From: Candidatus Neomarinimicrobiota bacterium
GTDB lineage: Bacteria > Fidelibacterota > UBA8477 > JABMPR01
DNA: 54,845 nt
Direction: 5' to 3'
Assembly (NCBI GenBank): GCA_016784545.1
Contig: JADHUM010000020.1
Span: 1 to 54,845 of the forward strand
Shown here: piece after piece, positions 33,801 to 41,217 of the stretch
Layout of the letters: each line of letters begins with the position of its first letter
Position numbering within the stretch: position 1 is the first letter of the stretch
Position numbers and translations under genes: made by a program
The notes under the pieces: model-generated
The model's database searches: none
Told to the model about the DNA's origin: nothing
The model's input: only the letters and a program-made list of their open reading frames with translations

Positions 33801-34099
33801 AGTGTCAGGCCAGTGAGAAAGATGGGTGTTTCAGCAGTGAAGCGTACGCTGAAACCGCAACCTCCACCACAACCAATTTGACCTTCAAAAGAGCCATCGT
33901 GATACACAGCCTCTTCATCCCGGAGCGATGAACTAGCGATTGTCTCAGCATTCCAATTTACATCCAGCGTACCGTCAGCAGATGTCTTCAGACATACATC
34001 ACAGGCAGATGTTGGTGTGACCTTCTGGTCTGCAAAGGCACCAGTTGCCAGCAGCATGATGAGGACAAAAACCCATCCGTTAGAGAACAATCGTTTCAT
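27806..34099 (-). CDS. Giant secreted protein: PPC, FN3, dockerin, cohesin-like and C-terminal sorting domains
   Basis: From ATG 34099 (perfect AAGGAG, signal peptide MKRLFSNGWVFVLIMLLATGAFA) the protein has ~2097 residues. In order: a Cys-rich start (SACDVC.., GCGGGCG), a jelly-roll-like region, a choice-of-anchor-D (ASPM/HYDIN-like) domain (~residues 235-340), a GATase-like region, then repeated blocks. Each block has a PPC domain (clear at ~680-800 and ~1370-1490), an FN3 pair and the phrase 'YGIYRxxxSPVxxxxAxxVE'. A type I dockerin follows (~1793-1858; DLDGDGFLNILD and DINGDGNHNILD), then a cohesin-like beta domain (~1870-2000) and a type IX-like sorting domain (YPNPFNPTTSIRYDI.., ending KTFKMAYIK). 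No catalytic domain is evident. It is most likely a surface or matrix protein. Confidence 0.85.
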   Translation of the reverse strand: MKRLFSNGWVFVLIMLLATGAFADQKVTPTSACDVCLKTSADGTLDVNWNAETIASSSLRDEEAVYHDGSFEGQIGCGGGCGFSVRFTAETPIFLTGLTLYTQGGNATAAVVSIYTDAASAVAGPPTLPIGPNDGTALWESDPMDLTTTGDPTSQFDIVLDNLVLEAGDYYVVVWENNSGFLGIASDLQPNYLDRNWAYSANGWEMINDAVGGDPTLVGNFGISATYLPQEIEGSYMTVDTRNINFGVLQLDDGAVTADVTIGNIGLDPFDVTAITIAGADFTTSLVTPVTVPVDGSVVFDVTLTPSAEGAVSCTYTITSTADNVTEIVVNVSAMVYDGLPQYMIWNPSASISGEAFLSELTTLGYTAALTTDLFMFGDPADVGYSGIFVCLGMYGNGNYALDPNSGEVSALVAYASAGYPLYMEGGDTWAFDAPTALHDFFGIEGVADGSGDLTTVEGETLIDGIDLAYYGFNNYVDHLAPLSHDAMVFHVNPADGEPCGIGNLTPGANTIGTSFEFGGLTDSIGTVSELLAEYLEFMAMDYTDLWAPTVGGVTQFTFTLDTLGPYTIEAYVEDNVGIASVSLFYNLNNGEFVEVGMTDSGDGIYTGDIPGQTAGTTVAYYITATDDTANEGFAPEGAPEALFVFSVVSHLPPVFVEAISGLDGQVDLTWLVPGTEAPPLVECADFAVSELPFNATGTNAGWGDDFDVNFGDGEDVAYQLNVMVPSTYTISLCNGTDYDSKLEVFFDDCITTTGYYIDDACGLQSELTDVYLEAGTYLIVVDGYSGATGNYTLDVFEQVARNQTETPIVNDLRHELDKLRNDGIEITSGILSSSPSRYYTRELRELLNYGIYRNTMSPVLIEAENLVEVIGLEPLAYSDFPVANEITYYYRILAIYDDGESASEQVEAMPTNHPPMQPLNLVGSVNDETSEVTLTWNANTDYDLVGYNVYRAEALVGTVTDPTFSEIVADGAHSYTVRAYDTGGMESPPSGHVQVLVGDVPPSYPSALSGLDGTIELSWMPPGTELFTLTVEILTDIFGGEVSWDIMNQAGEVVAGTAPGELLANTLYTWDVELTPSTYTFTIYDTFGDGIYAPAYYSISLNGDLIHTSGGNYGYSESVTFDAFGVIALRRAHYDGVAEGPKGTVPTNIQSLNIVSETIFDNSSLRDLRDLLSYGIYRSETSPVVVDEAHHVETVGMDQLNYTDFPLVNGTTYYYIITAIYDTGAGPSEEVSGIPQNHQPMVPVNLAATVDNDLNTVTLDWDDNSDYDLAGYHVYRDEVLVGSSTASTYDDVVDDGAYYYTVASFDTGDMISGVSDRVQALVGAVPPTDLTADGEFDDHIELTWLVPGNPAPGLMDCADELIPSLPFITNGSTVGMGDDFDVSGTDNEDYAYQLFMSQDGSIDITLCGPNIDYDAKVEIFNGDCEVIVSTGYYDDDGPACDAAPGLIGPSEILGAFLAEGVYFVVVDGFSANQGNYDLTITESGTQRQFVPTSTRESLKKLVLNNEMSASEAEAIVAAEEPVDFAPVFIESNAYNNDIRETAEISHYNIYRDGGSIGTTSETIYNDAVEEDMSYFYQVTATYANGDESAPTNLVEARANMAPGPPTRLSIEDTGHTVTMTWRDPLLNMDGSACFDLEGLEVRRNGSLISSVDPLEWTFTDFGIPDGHYVYEVSGFDEVPNIGVPVVGEVWVGPKPVIVQVLTDGYPYESSWNIYNSSSQIVASIAAGDLTEGGVLYEWALGLEPGPYLFEMLDTYGDGIFAPGYYQVSHDGNILVGPGGDFTTQEITPFVVESTILMGDLDGDGFLNILDVTRFIEIVTETGADPTFDELALMDINGDGNHNILDVVLLIEEVLNMGGLAKDAPIIEDITATIPPTTLTNRREWQNIPVTVDCFEMVAGFQADLVFDPSVVELGIPVLAEGNESVGVFSSVSGNTMRVLGIDLAGDMIDLASGLLMNVPVQVIDENASGAIDFTVEDLIISGPGGVEIVAECLVSIINIGLAAPTEFSLQQNYPNPFNPTTSIRYDIAESGDAHLVIYNMLGQEVRSLVNGNQNVGRYEVSWNGLDNAGQPVATGIYIYHLQAAGYAKTFKMAYIK

Positions 34100-34314
34100 G
34101 GTATACTCCTTAGTATTCATTTGATCATGGACCTTAATTAGGCTTACTACCGTTACTAAACATTTCAGAAAAAAAACGGCACGAATAATAATGCGGGAAT
34201 TTCTCTGGTTAAACACCAAATATAGAGCTAGCTCAGAACCAATTCAAGCCTATTGCCTGAAGCATTCTTGATGACATGAAAATGAGATATATTAGTGATA
34301 TAGATATAGAGGGC
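34100..34314. promoter_or_regulatory. Leader and promoter region of the giant secreted protein gene
   Basis: The region runs from the ATG at 34099 back to the stop of the next co-directed gene. It is AT-rich, with AAGGAG 6 bases before the ATG. The frame stays open upstream, but the residues it would add do not look like a signal peptide, so the region is taken as non-coding. No exact promoter boxes are claimed. Confidence 0.35.
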
Positions 34315-34965
34315 TCAAATTTTGATCAACTGGCCAAACCAGACTCTCATGGAAATTCCAGAGAGGGGGGCATATTTGGGGTTTAAATTTAGATCAGAAA
34401 CTGGCGTCCGACCTGAAAAATCATGGAAATATCCAAATTCAAAGCCCCAGGTTTTTCGAAAATTCATTCCGTAGAGCAACCCAAAGAGATGAACATTATC
34501 ACCCCATAAACCGGAGGGGATATAATTATATCGAAGACCAAGATAGCCGTAGTTAAAAATATCTACCTCAGTCTGCTTGAATACTTTCCCATCTCGACGG
34601 ACAGTCTTGGTTCGATCTTTTCGGGAAACATTATAGTAGGTTGCTCCAAAAGCACTCTGGTCGGCGTAAGTGGCTGCAAAATTCATGGTATGCAACCTGG
34701 ATCCCTCATCTCTAAGCTTGATGGTAGCATCAACACCGCTCCCATGCATGGGCAACATACCAATTCGGATGCCACCATCCATGTTTTGCCCCAAACCCTT
34801 CCTATACACAAATTGTGGAATCATGTTTTCAGCTGAAAGAACAACACCCTTATAGCTTTCTTCAGGCTTCAAGGGGTCTGGAGAAATCACAGCGTGGGAG
34901 GTACAGGAAACCATAAATGCGGTAAGAAATAAGTATACCATGTAATATTTTGGATTTTTGAACAT
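34315..34965 (-). CDS. Lipoprotein, probably outer-membrane beta-barrel-like
   Basis: From ATG 34965 the protein has 216 residues. The alternative TTG 35001 would add 12 polar residues before the signal. The lipobox is LFLTAFMVSC. The mature chain alternates aromatic and polar residues in short strands (GIRIGMLPMHG, FGATYYNVSRKD, YGYLGLRYNYIPSG, WGFEFGYFHDFSG, GISMRVWFGQLIKI), as in small outer-membrane barrels. It is followed by the giant secreted protein gene on the same strand, with 215 bp between. No function can be assigned. Confidence 0.6.
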   Translation of the reverse strand: MFKNPKYYMVYLFLTAFMVSCTSHAVISPDPLKPEESYKGVVLSAENMIPQFVYRKGLGQNMDGGIRIGMLPMHGSGVDATIKLRDEGSRLHTMNFAATYADQSAFGATYYNVSRKDRTKTVRRDGKVFKQTEVDIFNYGYLGLRYNYIPSGLWGDNVHLFGLLYGMNFRKTWGFEFGYFHDFSGRTPVSDLNLNPKYAPLSGISMRVWFGQLIKI

Positions 34966-35311
34966 GTCCTCGAATTTCCCCGCAGGTGACATTGATGACA
35001 AGACTTTTGTTCTCCTTTCGTTAAGACGGTCAGGGGAATATCAAAATTCTGTTAGTTATCGAACCAATAGGACAGGCCGATCGTAATAAGTCGAAAGTCG
35101 AAGGTCTGAAGGTCGAAAGTCTAGAGTGGGGGCTTTGTAGACTTTAGACTTTAGACTTTAGACTTTAGACTTTACCCACATCCACGACCCAACCATGATC
35201 ATGTCATGAAAAATATCTGGGTCTGAAACGGCAGCTTTGTTTGCCAATGTGCGTCTATACATATTCTAGCAAACTGTTTTGGACATTGGTGATGCAGGTT
35301 AGATTATTGGC
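34966..35311. repeat. Intergenic region with TAGACTT tandem repeat and related inverted repeat
   Basis: Five head-to-tail copies of TAGACTT span 35138-35172. Just left of them, AAAGTCTA (35116-35123) is inverted to TAGACTTT (35138-35145), and AGTCGAAAGTCGAAGGTC-like degenerate copies run 35089-35120. The array can fold back on itself. It lies ~140 bp upstream of the AMP nucleosidase gene, in a divergent gap that must also hold two promoters. Nothing coding is seen. Confidence 0.65.
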
Positions 35312-36085
35312 ATGGATACAAAACAAGCAATCGTCAAAGATTGGATATTTCGTTATACAGGAGTGGAACCAGAAGCCTTTGGCGACAGAATTTTACTCAC
35401 AAACTTTAAAAACTACGTCGACAAATTTGCACGTAGGTTCGATGTCCCAATTTTTGGTGAAGATCGCAGCATGAGCGTGGCCACCAATAAGGATGGCTTG
35501 AGCATAATTAATTTTGGAATGGGTTCTGCCAATGCAGCCACCATTATGGATTTGCTTTCAGCTATAGACCCCTATGGCGTTCTCTTTTTAGGAAAATGCG
35601 GAGGATTAAAACAATCCACAGAGCTCGGCCACTTTATTCTCCCCGTAGCAGCCATCCGAGGTGAGGGAACCAGTAATGATTACCTCCGGCCAGAAGTACC
35701 AGCCATGCCCAGCTTTAAGATACACAAATACATTTCACAAATTCTGGTTGAACAAGATCTGGATTATCGGACAGGTGTCGTTTATACTACCAATCGCCGC
35801 GTCTGGGAACATGATGAAAAATTCAAGGAATATCTTAGAGAAACAAGGTGCATAGGCATTGACATGGAAACGGCCACCATTTTTATAACCGGGCTGGCGA
35901 ATAACATTCCCCGTGGAGCCCTGCTGCTGGTCAGTGATCTGCCCATGGTGCCGGATGGAATAAAGACCGAGGCTCTTGATAGAAGTGTCACCAAGAAATA
36001 TGTAGACCTACACCTGGATATTGGCATTGAAGCCATGACTCATATTGCAGAACAAGGCGAATCAATCAAGCACTTCTCGTTTTAA
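35312..36085 (+). CDS. amn: AMP nucleosidase, short form
   Basis: The protein has 257 residues. It hydrolyses AMP to adenine and ribose 5-phosphate and so regulates adenylate pools. The nucleoside phosphorylase fold is clear: NFGMGSANAATIMDLL (phosphate/ribose loop), GVLFLGKCGGL, and the base/ribose motif GIDMETATIF with the following LLLVSDLPM. This is the ~260-residue form found in Bacteroidetes, without the extra N-terminal domain of the E. coli enzyme. The start gives a natural N-terminus; no strong ribosome-binding site is visible. It converges on the PBP1A gene, and a long hairpin lies between them. Confidence 0.9.
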   Translation: MDTKQAIVKDWIFRYTGVEPEAFGDRILLTNFKNYVDKFARRFDVPIFGEDRSMSVATNKDGLSIINFGMGSANAATIMDLLSAIDPYGVLFLGKCGGLKQSTELGHFILPVAAIRGEGTSNDYLRPEVPAMPSFKIHKYISQILVEQDLDYRTGVVYTTNRRVWEHDEKFKEYLRETRCIGIDMETATIFITGLANNIPRGALLLVSDLPMVPDGIKTEALDRSVTKKYVDLHLDIGIEAMTHIAEQGESIKHFSF

Positions 36086-36105
36086 GTTTTTTTAAGAGTA
36101 TAGAG

Positions 36106-36179
36106 CTTCTCAAGGCCAGGATTCGAAACGAAGTAAGGCGAGGGAGTGTAACGACGCTCAGCCAATCCTGGCTTAGAAG
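36106..36179. repeat. Long REP-like hairpin overlapping the PBP1A stop codon
   Basis: GCCAGGATT (36115-36123) pairs with AATCCTGGC (36164-36172), with an outer CTTCT/AGAAG stem (36106-36110 and 36175-36179). The loop on the minus strand contains TCGTTACACTC; the hairpin at 14995-15033 has TCGTTCCACTC in its loop. The right arm includes the PBP1A stop codon, as the 6538 hairpin touches the sdhB stop. Confidence 0.65.
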
Positions 36180-38353
36180 TCGATGACTTTTGGTTTTGAG
36201 CGATTACCGTGAACATCACAACTCTGGGATGGGACGGTTCCAGGTAAAAAGACTTCACGCTCCGGAGTACAATACTGAGTTGCTAATTTGTGGGTTTCAG
36301 AACAAACATTGGTAAACACAACTGACTCTTCAGGAACGACAAATTCCTCGCGTTCCCATTCCAGACTATCATAGACTGCCTTCATGTACTGAGCCCAAAT
36401 GGGCACTCCCAGCGCAGATCCAGACATGCGAGGACCCAGACTGATGGACGCATCGTCCATACCTACCCAAACAGCGGTGGACAAGCGTGTGGTAAATCCA
36501 ACATACCAGGCATCAGTAAAGCCAGTCGTTGTTCCAGTTTTTCCACCGGCAGGTTCCTGAAATCCAAACCTGGTTCTGGCTCCTACACCGGTTCCTCGGT
36601 TGGCAACTGTTTCTAGCAGGGACAACATGACATAGGATGTCCCACGCCCCAACACCTCTTTACGCTCTGGATTATAAGTACGCAGAACGCCCCCAAAACG
36701 ATCCTGAATAGATAGAATGCCAAGGGGTTGAACCCATATACCCAGTCGTGGGTAAACTGCATAGGCTGCAGCCATTTCAATTGGATAGACTCCTGAGGCG
36801 CCTAGAGCCAGTGCATCCCCAGGGTATAATCTTGTGGTAATTCCCATGGCCCTGGCTTTTTCAACCACAGCTGCAGGTGCGATGAGTTCCTGGATAGTTC
36901 TTACAGCGATAAGGTTGAGTGAGCGCCTAATTCCTTCACGCATGGTGGTTTCCCCCCCCATGCTTAAATCATAGTTCTTGGGTCGCCAGTCCGTTGAATC
37001 ATTGGCGCCCAGCTTGATGACAACAGGTTGATTTAAAAGGGTGGTTGTGACTGGATACCCATTGTCGATTGCGGCTGTGTAGAGGAAGGCCTTGAACGAT
37101 GAGCCCGGCTGACGTTTCATCTGGGTAGAACGATTCCATTTGGACTTGCTGAAATCTTTTCCACCCACCATGGCTTTTATCTCACCCGTTTCCACATCGA
37201 GAGAAATCAATTGTGCCTGAACTGTCAACAAATTTTCAATCTGATAGGGCATTTCAAGCGAATCAGAAATCATCAGTCGAACGGTATCAATGTTGAGATC
37301 AATATTGTGCCTTTCGAGAATATCGGCTAAAGCTTTTGAATTTTCATCCATCATGCGTTCATCAAAAATGGCCTGGACTCGATCCAGCTCTTTGGCTACA
37401 ACCACATTGGCTATGGTCTGCATACGGGTATCAAGACTGGTGTAAATAGTCAATCCATCCCGGTAAAGATCTACACCCAGCTCATCATCTTCTTTTTCAA
37501 GCTGGCGACGTACAAATTCGCCAAAATGAGGAGCCACATTTCCGACATCTACGCTATCGGGATCATAGGTTTCAATGGGTAAAGATTTGAAGTAGTTCCG
37601 CTCGACTGCATTAATGGCTTTTTCACGAAACATGTTGTTGATCACTACATTGCGGATATGCTTGGATCGATCTGGATGGGTAATGGGCGAATAGTAGGCC
37701 GGTGACCGTAGCATTCCTATTAGAATGGCGCCTTCATCCAGAGTAAGATTCTCAACCCGTTTGTTAAAATATTTACTGGCCGCTGCCTGCAAACCATAGG
37801 TGCCATGTCCGAAATACACGGTATTCAGATACATGGTCAGGATCTCTTCTTTGGTAAATGTATGCTCAATCTGGACTGCAGTGATCAATTCACGAATCTT
37901 TCGCAGATAGGTTTGCTTAAATCCAATGCGGGCATACAGACTACGGGCTAATTGTTGAGTCAATGAGGAAGAACCACCATGAATCTCGCCCGTTACCATG
38001 TTCAACGTGAGGTTATAAACGGTACGGAACAAGTTCATACCCCAATGGCTGTAAAATCTCTGATCCTCAGTCACGATGAGCGCTTTCTTAACATGAGGTG
38101 GGATTTCATTGGATTTAACCAGGGTCCTCTGTGTGGTAAATAACTCTTGAATTACCTGGTCGTCAGCAGAAACAATACGGGTAATGAGGTCGGGATCATA
38201 ACGCTCCAGCTCATCCAGGGAGGGTAGGTCTTTTGATAAAAAGAATATCCAGGTAAAAATCCCCACAATAAATGTCAGCGACACGATTGTAGCGATATAC
38301 AACCTGTGCTTAAATTTTTGTTGACTACCCCTGGCCTGGAACTGTTTCATCAT
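36173..38353 (-). CDS. mrcA: Class A penicillin-binding protein (PBP1A family)
   Basis: The protein has 726 residues: bifunctional peptidoglycan glycosyltransferase and DD-transpeptidase, membrane-anchored and acting in the periplasm. The anchor is at residues ~20-40 (TIVSLTFIVGIFTWIFFL). The GT51 domain carries EDQRFYSHWGMN (catalytic Glu near 95) and GGSSSLTQQLARSLY. The transpeptidase has SxxK in QPGSSFKAFLY (Ser near 415), SxN in SLNLIAVR, and KTGTT near 605. All catalytic residues are present. The C-terminal ~55 residues hold three Cys (NVCSETH.., YCTPE, SCDVHG), common in this subgroup. ATG 38353 and ATG 38350 are both possible starts. Confidence 0.95.
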   Translation of the reverse strand: MMKQFQARGSQQKFKHRLYIATIVSLTFIVGIFTWIFFLSKDLPSLDELERYDPDLITRIVSADDQVIQELFTTQRTLVKSNEIPPHVKKALIVTEDQRFYSHWGMNLFRTVYNLTLNMVTGEIHGGSSSLTQQLARSLYARIGFKQTYLRKIRELITAVQIEHTFTKEEILTMYLNTVYFGHGTYGLQAAASKYFNKRVENLTLDEGAILIGMLRSPAYYSPITHPDRSKHIRNVVINNMFREKAINAVERNYFKSLPIETYDPDSVDVGNVAPHFGEFVRRQLEKEDDELGVDLYRDGLTIYTSLDTRMQTIANVVVAKELDRVQAIFDERMMDENSKALADILERHNIDLNIDTVRLMISDSLEMPYQIENLLTVQAQLISLDVETGEIKAMVGGKDFSKSKWNRSTQMKRQPGSSFKAFLYTAAIDNGYPVTTTLLNQPVVIKLGANDSTDWRPKNYDLSMGGETTMREGIRRSLNLIAVRTIQELIAPAAVVEKARAMGITTRLYPGDALALGASGVYPIEMAAAYAVYPRLGIWVQPLGILSIQDRFGGVLRTYNPERKEVLGRGTSYVMLSLLETVANRGTGVGARTRFGFQEPAGGKTGTTTGFTDAWYVGFTTRLSTAVWVGMDDASISLGPRMSGSALGVPIWAQYMKAVYDSLEWEREEFVVPEESVVFTNVCSETHKLATQYCTPEREVFLPGTVPSQSCDVHGNRSKPKVIDF

Positions 38354-38483
38354 ATCTTACAATTATAAACTTATATGCCTGTCTTGTTCATACGTTTTTG
38401 AATCAATTAAGTAATATTTCATTTTTATCAAGAGCAATCCTCATCATAGTAGATGATCTGTGTCAAATAATCTAAACCGGCAG

Positions 38484-38499
38484 GGGAGGATCTCCTCCC
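38484..38499. repeat. Inverted repeat in the PBP1A / Eis-like divergent gap
   Basis: GGGAGGA (38484-38490) and TCCTCCC (38493-38499) flank a 2-base centre. The gap 38354-38624 is otherwise AT-rich and must contain promoters for both divergent genes. The repeat could be an operator or a repeat remnant; there is no T-run. Confidence 0.4.
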
Positions 38500-38624
38500 T
38501 CAAGCTTCAAAACAGAATATTGCACAACCCCACTCCATCACTATATTTTTTGCTTCATCGCGTGAATAGCTGTTTTAGTAGAATATCTGTTAGTGAATGA
38601 ATCGTATTATAGGGAATTCCCCGC

Positions 38625-39857
38625 ATGTATACATATAGAAAATATAATCATGACAAAGACCTTGAAGCTGCCAGAAGAATCTGGCATGAGGTCCAATGGC
38701 TTGATGATAGTTCTGATGAAAAATTACTGGATGCCTTTCTCAGAGTGGGAAGAGCTTTGGTCGCTGACTTGAATGGGAGTGCTGAATGTCTGGTCACTGC
38801 AAATCCAGGAAAAATCCAATATCTGAATGAGGAGTTGTCACTTTCCGTCGTGACCTCAGTTACCACAAGCAGAATAGCCCGCAAACAGGGCTTGGCGAAA
38901 AAACTGACCGCCCAACTCATCGCTGAGGAAGCGGAAGCGGGTGCTATCGTATCTACCCTAGGGATATTTGAGCAGGGGTTTTATGATCAATTGGGGTACG
39001 GAACTGGCTCATATGAGCATTGGATGAGTTTTGATCCAGCTGATATTACAATTGACAAAAGCATCCGACCACCCCTTCGTCTCACTCGCAATGACTTGAA
39101 AATAATTCACCAGGCAATTCAAACCCGAAAAACCCGGCATGGCGGTGTTACGCTTTTCCCTGAGTCCCTCGTTGAAGCGGAGCTGGCATGGATGAAGAAG
39201 GGCTTTGGTCTGGGTTATTGCGATGGAATCAAGGGTGAATTGACTCACTTTTTCTGGGGAACCAGTAATGATGAAAATGGTCCTCTCGTCATCAATGTAT
39301 TGGTATATCAGACAATGGAACAATTCATTGAATTGATGGCTTTGATCAAATCACTGGGAGATCAAATTCGACTTGTCAAAATGCGAGAACCTGCCGGGAT
39401 ACAACTTCAGGATTTAATTCAAAACCCTTTCAGGTCAAGAATTGTGACGGAGAAATCCAAGTTTGAGCATATCAATAGAGCTTCAGCGTACTGGCAGACC
39501 AGAATCTGCAACCTGGAAGCCTGTATTGAAGCCACACATCTGAATTCAAGATCCTTGAGCTTTAATCTGGATCTCAGCGACCCTCTGGAAAAACTCATTG
39601 ATCCAGAAATGACATGGCGAGGATGTGCTGGAGAATACGCGATTCAACTTGGGCCAAGGTCTAAGGTGGCAGCAGGCTTTGATAATGCACTGCCGACTCT
39701 GGTGGCGGATATAGGTACATTTACAAGATTATGGCTGGGGGTCAGACCAGCAAGCGGATTGTCAGCGACTGGTAATTTGAGTGGTCCAGAAAAGCTAATT
39801 CATGATCTGGACGAAGTGCTATGTCTCCCCAATCCCCATCCAGACTGGGATTATTAA
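38625..39857 (+). CDS. Eis-like GNAT acetyltransferase
   Basis: The protein has 410 residues. The N-terminal GNAT domain has the acetyl-CoA loop region ARKQGLAKKLTAQLIAE (~residues 87-103) and LGIFEQGFYDQLGYG. A second GNAT-like half follows, then an SCP2-like C-terminal domain (~300-405), the three-part layout of Eis (aminoglycoside- and protein-acetylating) enzymes. The family pattern R..GLa..L....L....G and F.Y..LGYG is kept. The true substrate is unknown; naming it a resistance gene would be unsafe. The start follows AGGGA. It is divergent from PBP1A and ~110 bp upstream of the NlpC/P60 gene. Confidence 0.82.
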   Translation: MYTYRKYNHDKDLEAARRIWHEVQWLDDSSDEKLLDAFLRVGRALVADLNGSAECLVTANPGKIQYLNEELSLSVVTSVTTSRIARKQGLAKKLTAQLIAEEAEAGAIVSTLGIFEQGFYDQLGYGTGSYEHWMSFDPADITIDKSIRPPLRLTRNDLKIIHQAIQTRKTRHGGVTLFPESLVEAELAWMKKGFGLGYCDGIKGELTHFFWGTSNDENGPLVINVLVYQTMEQFIELMALIKSLGDQIRLVKMREPAGIQLQDLIQNPFRSRIVTEKSKFEHINRASAYWQTRICNLEACIEATHLNSRSLSFNLDLSDPLEKLIDPEMTWRGCAGEYAIQLGPRSKVAAGFDNALPTLVADIGTFTRLWLGVRPASGLSATGNLSGPEKLIHDLDEVLCLPNPHPDWDY

Positions 39858-39968
39858 GGGAGCAAAAATCTGTATAAAGCCCAGGGGCGGAACTCATGGT
39901 TGCACCTCTCGGGAAAGCAACTATATTTTTGGTACATTTCAGACTTGAAAACAAATGGGAGCGCGTTG

Positions 39969-41204
39969 ATGCAACGAAAGTTTTTACCTCTAAGTATCAT
40001 CATTTTTGCTGTTCTACTGAACGCTTGTAGTTCACAGAAAGTTGGAGTATTTGATGACTTGAATAAAAACAAAATGGATAAGTCATTTGATAAATACATG
40101 GGCACTCCCTACAGGTGGGGTGGTACTGAGCCTGGACGAGGTGTTGATTGTTCGGGATTTACATCTGGGGTGTATAGGGATCAGGGTATCATCATTCCCA
40201 GAACATCTCGCAGCCAATATACTGTTGGTGACGAAGTGTCCAGAGATGAACTTCAATATGGCGACCTGATATTCTTTGATACCCTGGGCAAGGGCGTGAG
40301 TCATGTCGGTGTCTATACTGAAGGCAATAAAATGATTCATGCCAGCACCTCTGCAGGGGTGACGGAAGTACCGGTAAATACAGACTACTGGATGAAACGC
40401 TATATCGGAGCTCGGCGTTTGACCGGTTCTGATTATCGGTCAGGGGAGGTCGGCGGAGAATTCCATTTATTACCGCAGGCATATCCCTTTCGAGTACGGA
40501 GACTAATAGATGTTCCTACAGCAGATGTCATTGATAATCGATTTATAGGTCTGGATATCCAGAATGATGCTCAGGGAAATCTCAGAGTGGCAGGTTCAGT
40601 TAGTATATGGAATCGATGGGAGTTTGGGGCAGAGCTGCAGGTGAACCAATTTCTTGGCCACGATGTGGATGCTTTTGGATTTGAATTGCCCTTTGTAAGT
40701 ACCAAGTTTCGTATCTGGGAGCAAAAAGGGAAGATTCTACCATCCCTGGCAGTTGGTGCAGAAAGCAACAGCAGAAATTGGACGGTGACAAAGGATACGA
40801 ATTCCGTTGAAATTGTGGAACATCGGTGGAGCCCTCCCCGCAATGCCTATGTCGTTGCTTCATATAAATACGCGCGATTTAAAAAATTGCACCTTGGGCG
40901 AGGACGACTTAGCGGTGGTCTTGCATTGACCGATTTATATGCCTACCACGAAACTTCTGATTATTATGATGGGAATCAGGACGCCTTTCTCTTTCTGGGG
41001 GTTGAGCAACAAATTACCCGACGGCTTATGACCACCATAGAATTTGATCATGTCTTTTTGAAAGATGTGGGGATGACCTGGAATATGGGCTTCCAGTTTG
41101 CCTTGAATGATGATTCCAGCATTGCGTATACCTGGAGAAATGTGGGAGCCCGAGAGCGTTCCTTGGAGCGCGCCATGCAGTTTAGTTATATTCTTGAATA
41201 TTAG
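39969..41204 (+). CDS. NlpC/P60 lipoprotein fused to a C-terminal beta-barrel-like domain
   Basis: From ATG 39969 (GGGAG 7 bases upstream) the protein has 411 residues. The lipobox is AVLLNAC. The NlpC/P60 endopeptidase domain covers ~residues 35-155. It has the catalytic Cys in DCSGF, His in SHVGVY and a third polar residue in the MIHAS segment, so it looks active on peptidoglycan stem peptides. A second part of ~240 residues follows, beginning around FHLLPQAYPFRVRRL. It is rich in alternating strands (SVSIWNRWEFGAELQVNQFLG, RLMTTIEFDHVFL, MQFSYILEY) and ends in an aromatic, as outer-membrane barrels do. This domain pairing is unusual. It begins a three-gene run with 13- and 25-bp gaps. Confidence 0.82.
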   Translation: MQRKFLPLSIIIFAVLLNACSSQKVGVFDDLNKNKMDKSFDKYMGTPYRWGGTEPGRGVDCSGFTSGVYRDQGIIIPRTSRSQYTVGDEVSRDELQYGDLIFFDTLGKGVSHVGVYTEGNKMIHASTSAGVTEVPVNTDYWMKRYIGARRLTGSDYRSGEVGGEFHLLPQAYPFRVRRLIDVPTADVIDNRFIGLDIQNDAQGNLRVAGSVSIWNRWEFGAELQVNQFLGHDVDAFGFELPFVSTKFRIWEQKGKILPSLAVGAESNSRNWTVTKDTNSVEIVEHRWSPPRNAYVVASYKYARFKKLHLGRGRLSGGLALTDLYAYHETSDYYDGNQDAFLFLGVEQQITRRLMTTIEFDHVFLKDVGMTWNMGFQFALNDDSSIAYTWRNVGARERSLERAMQFSYILEY

Positions 41205-41217
41205 ACGGGAGTTGATT

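Noticed and set aside
38625-39857. Aminoglycoside resistance gene (eis)
   Set aside because: The family match is to the Eis layout as a whole. Substrate range varies widely in this family, and nothing here points to drugs.
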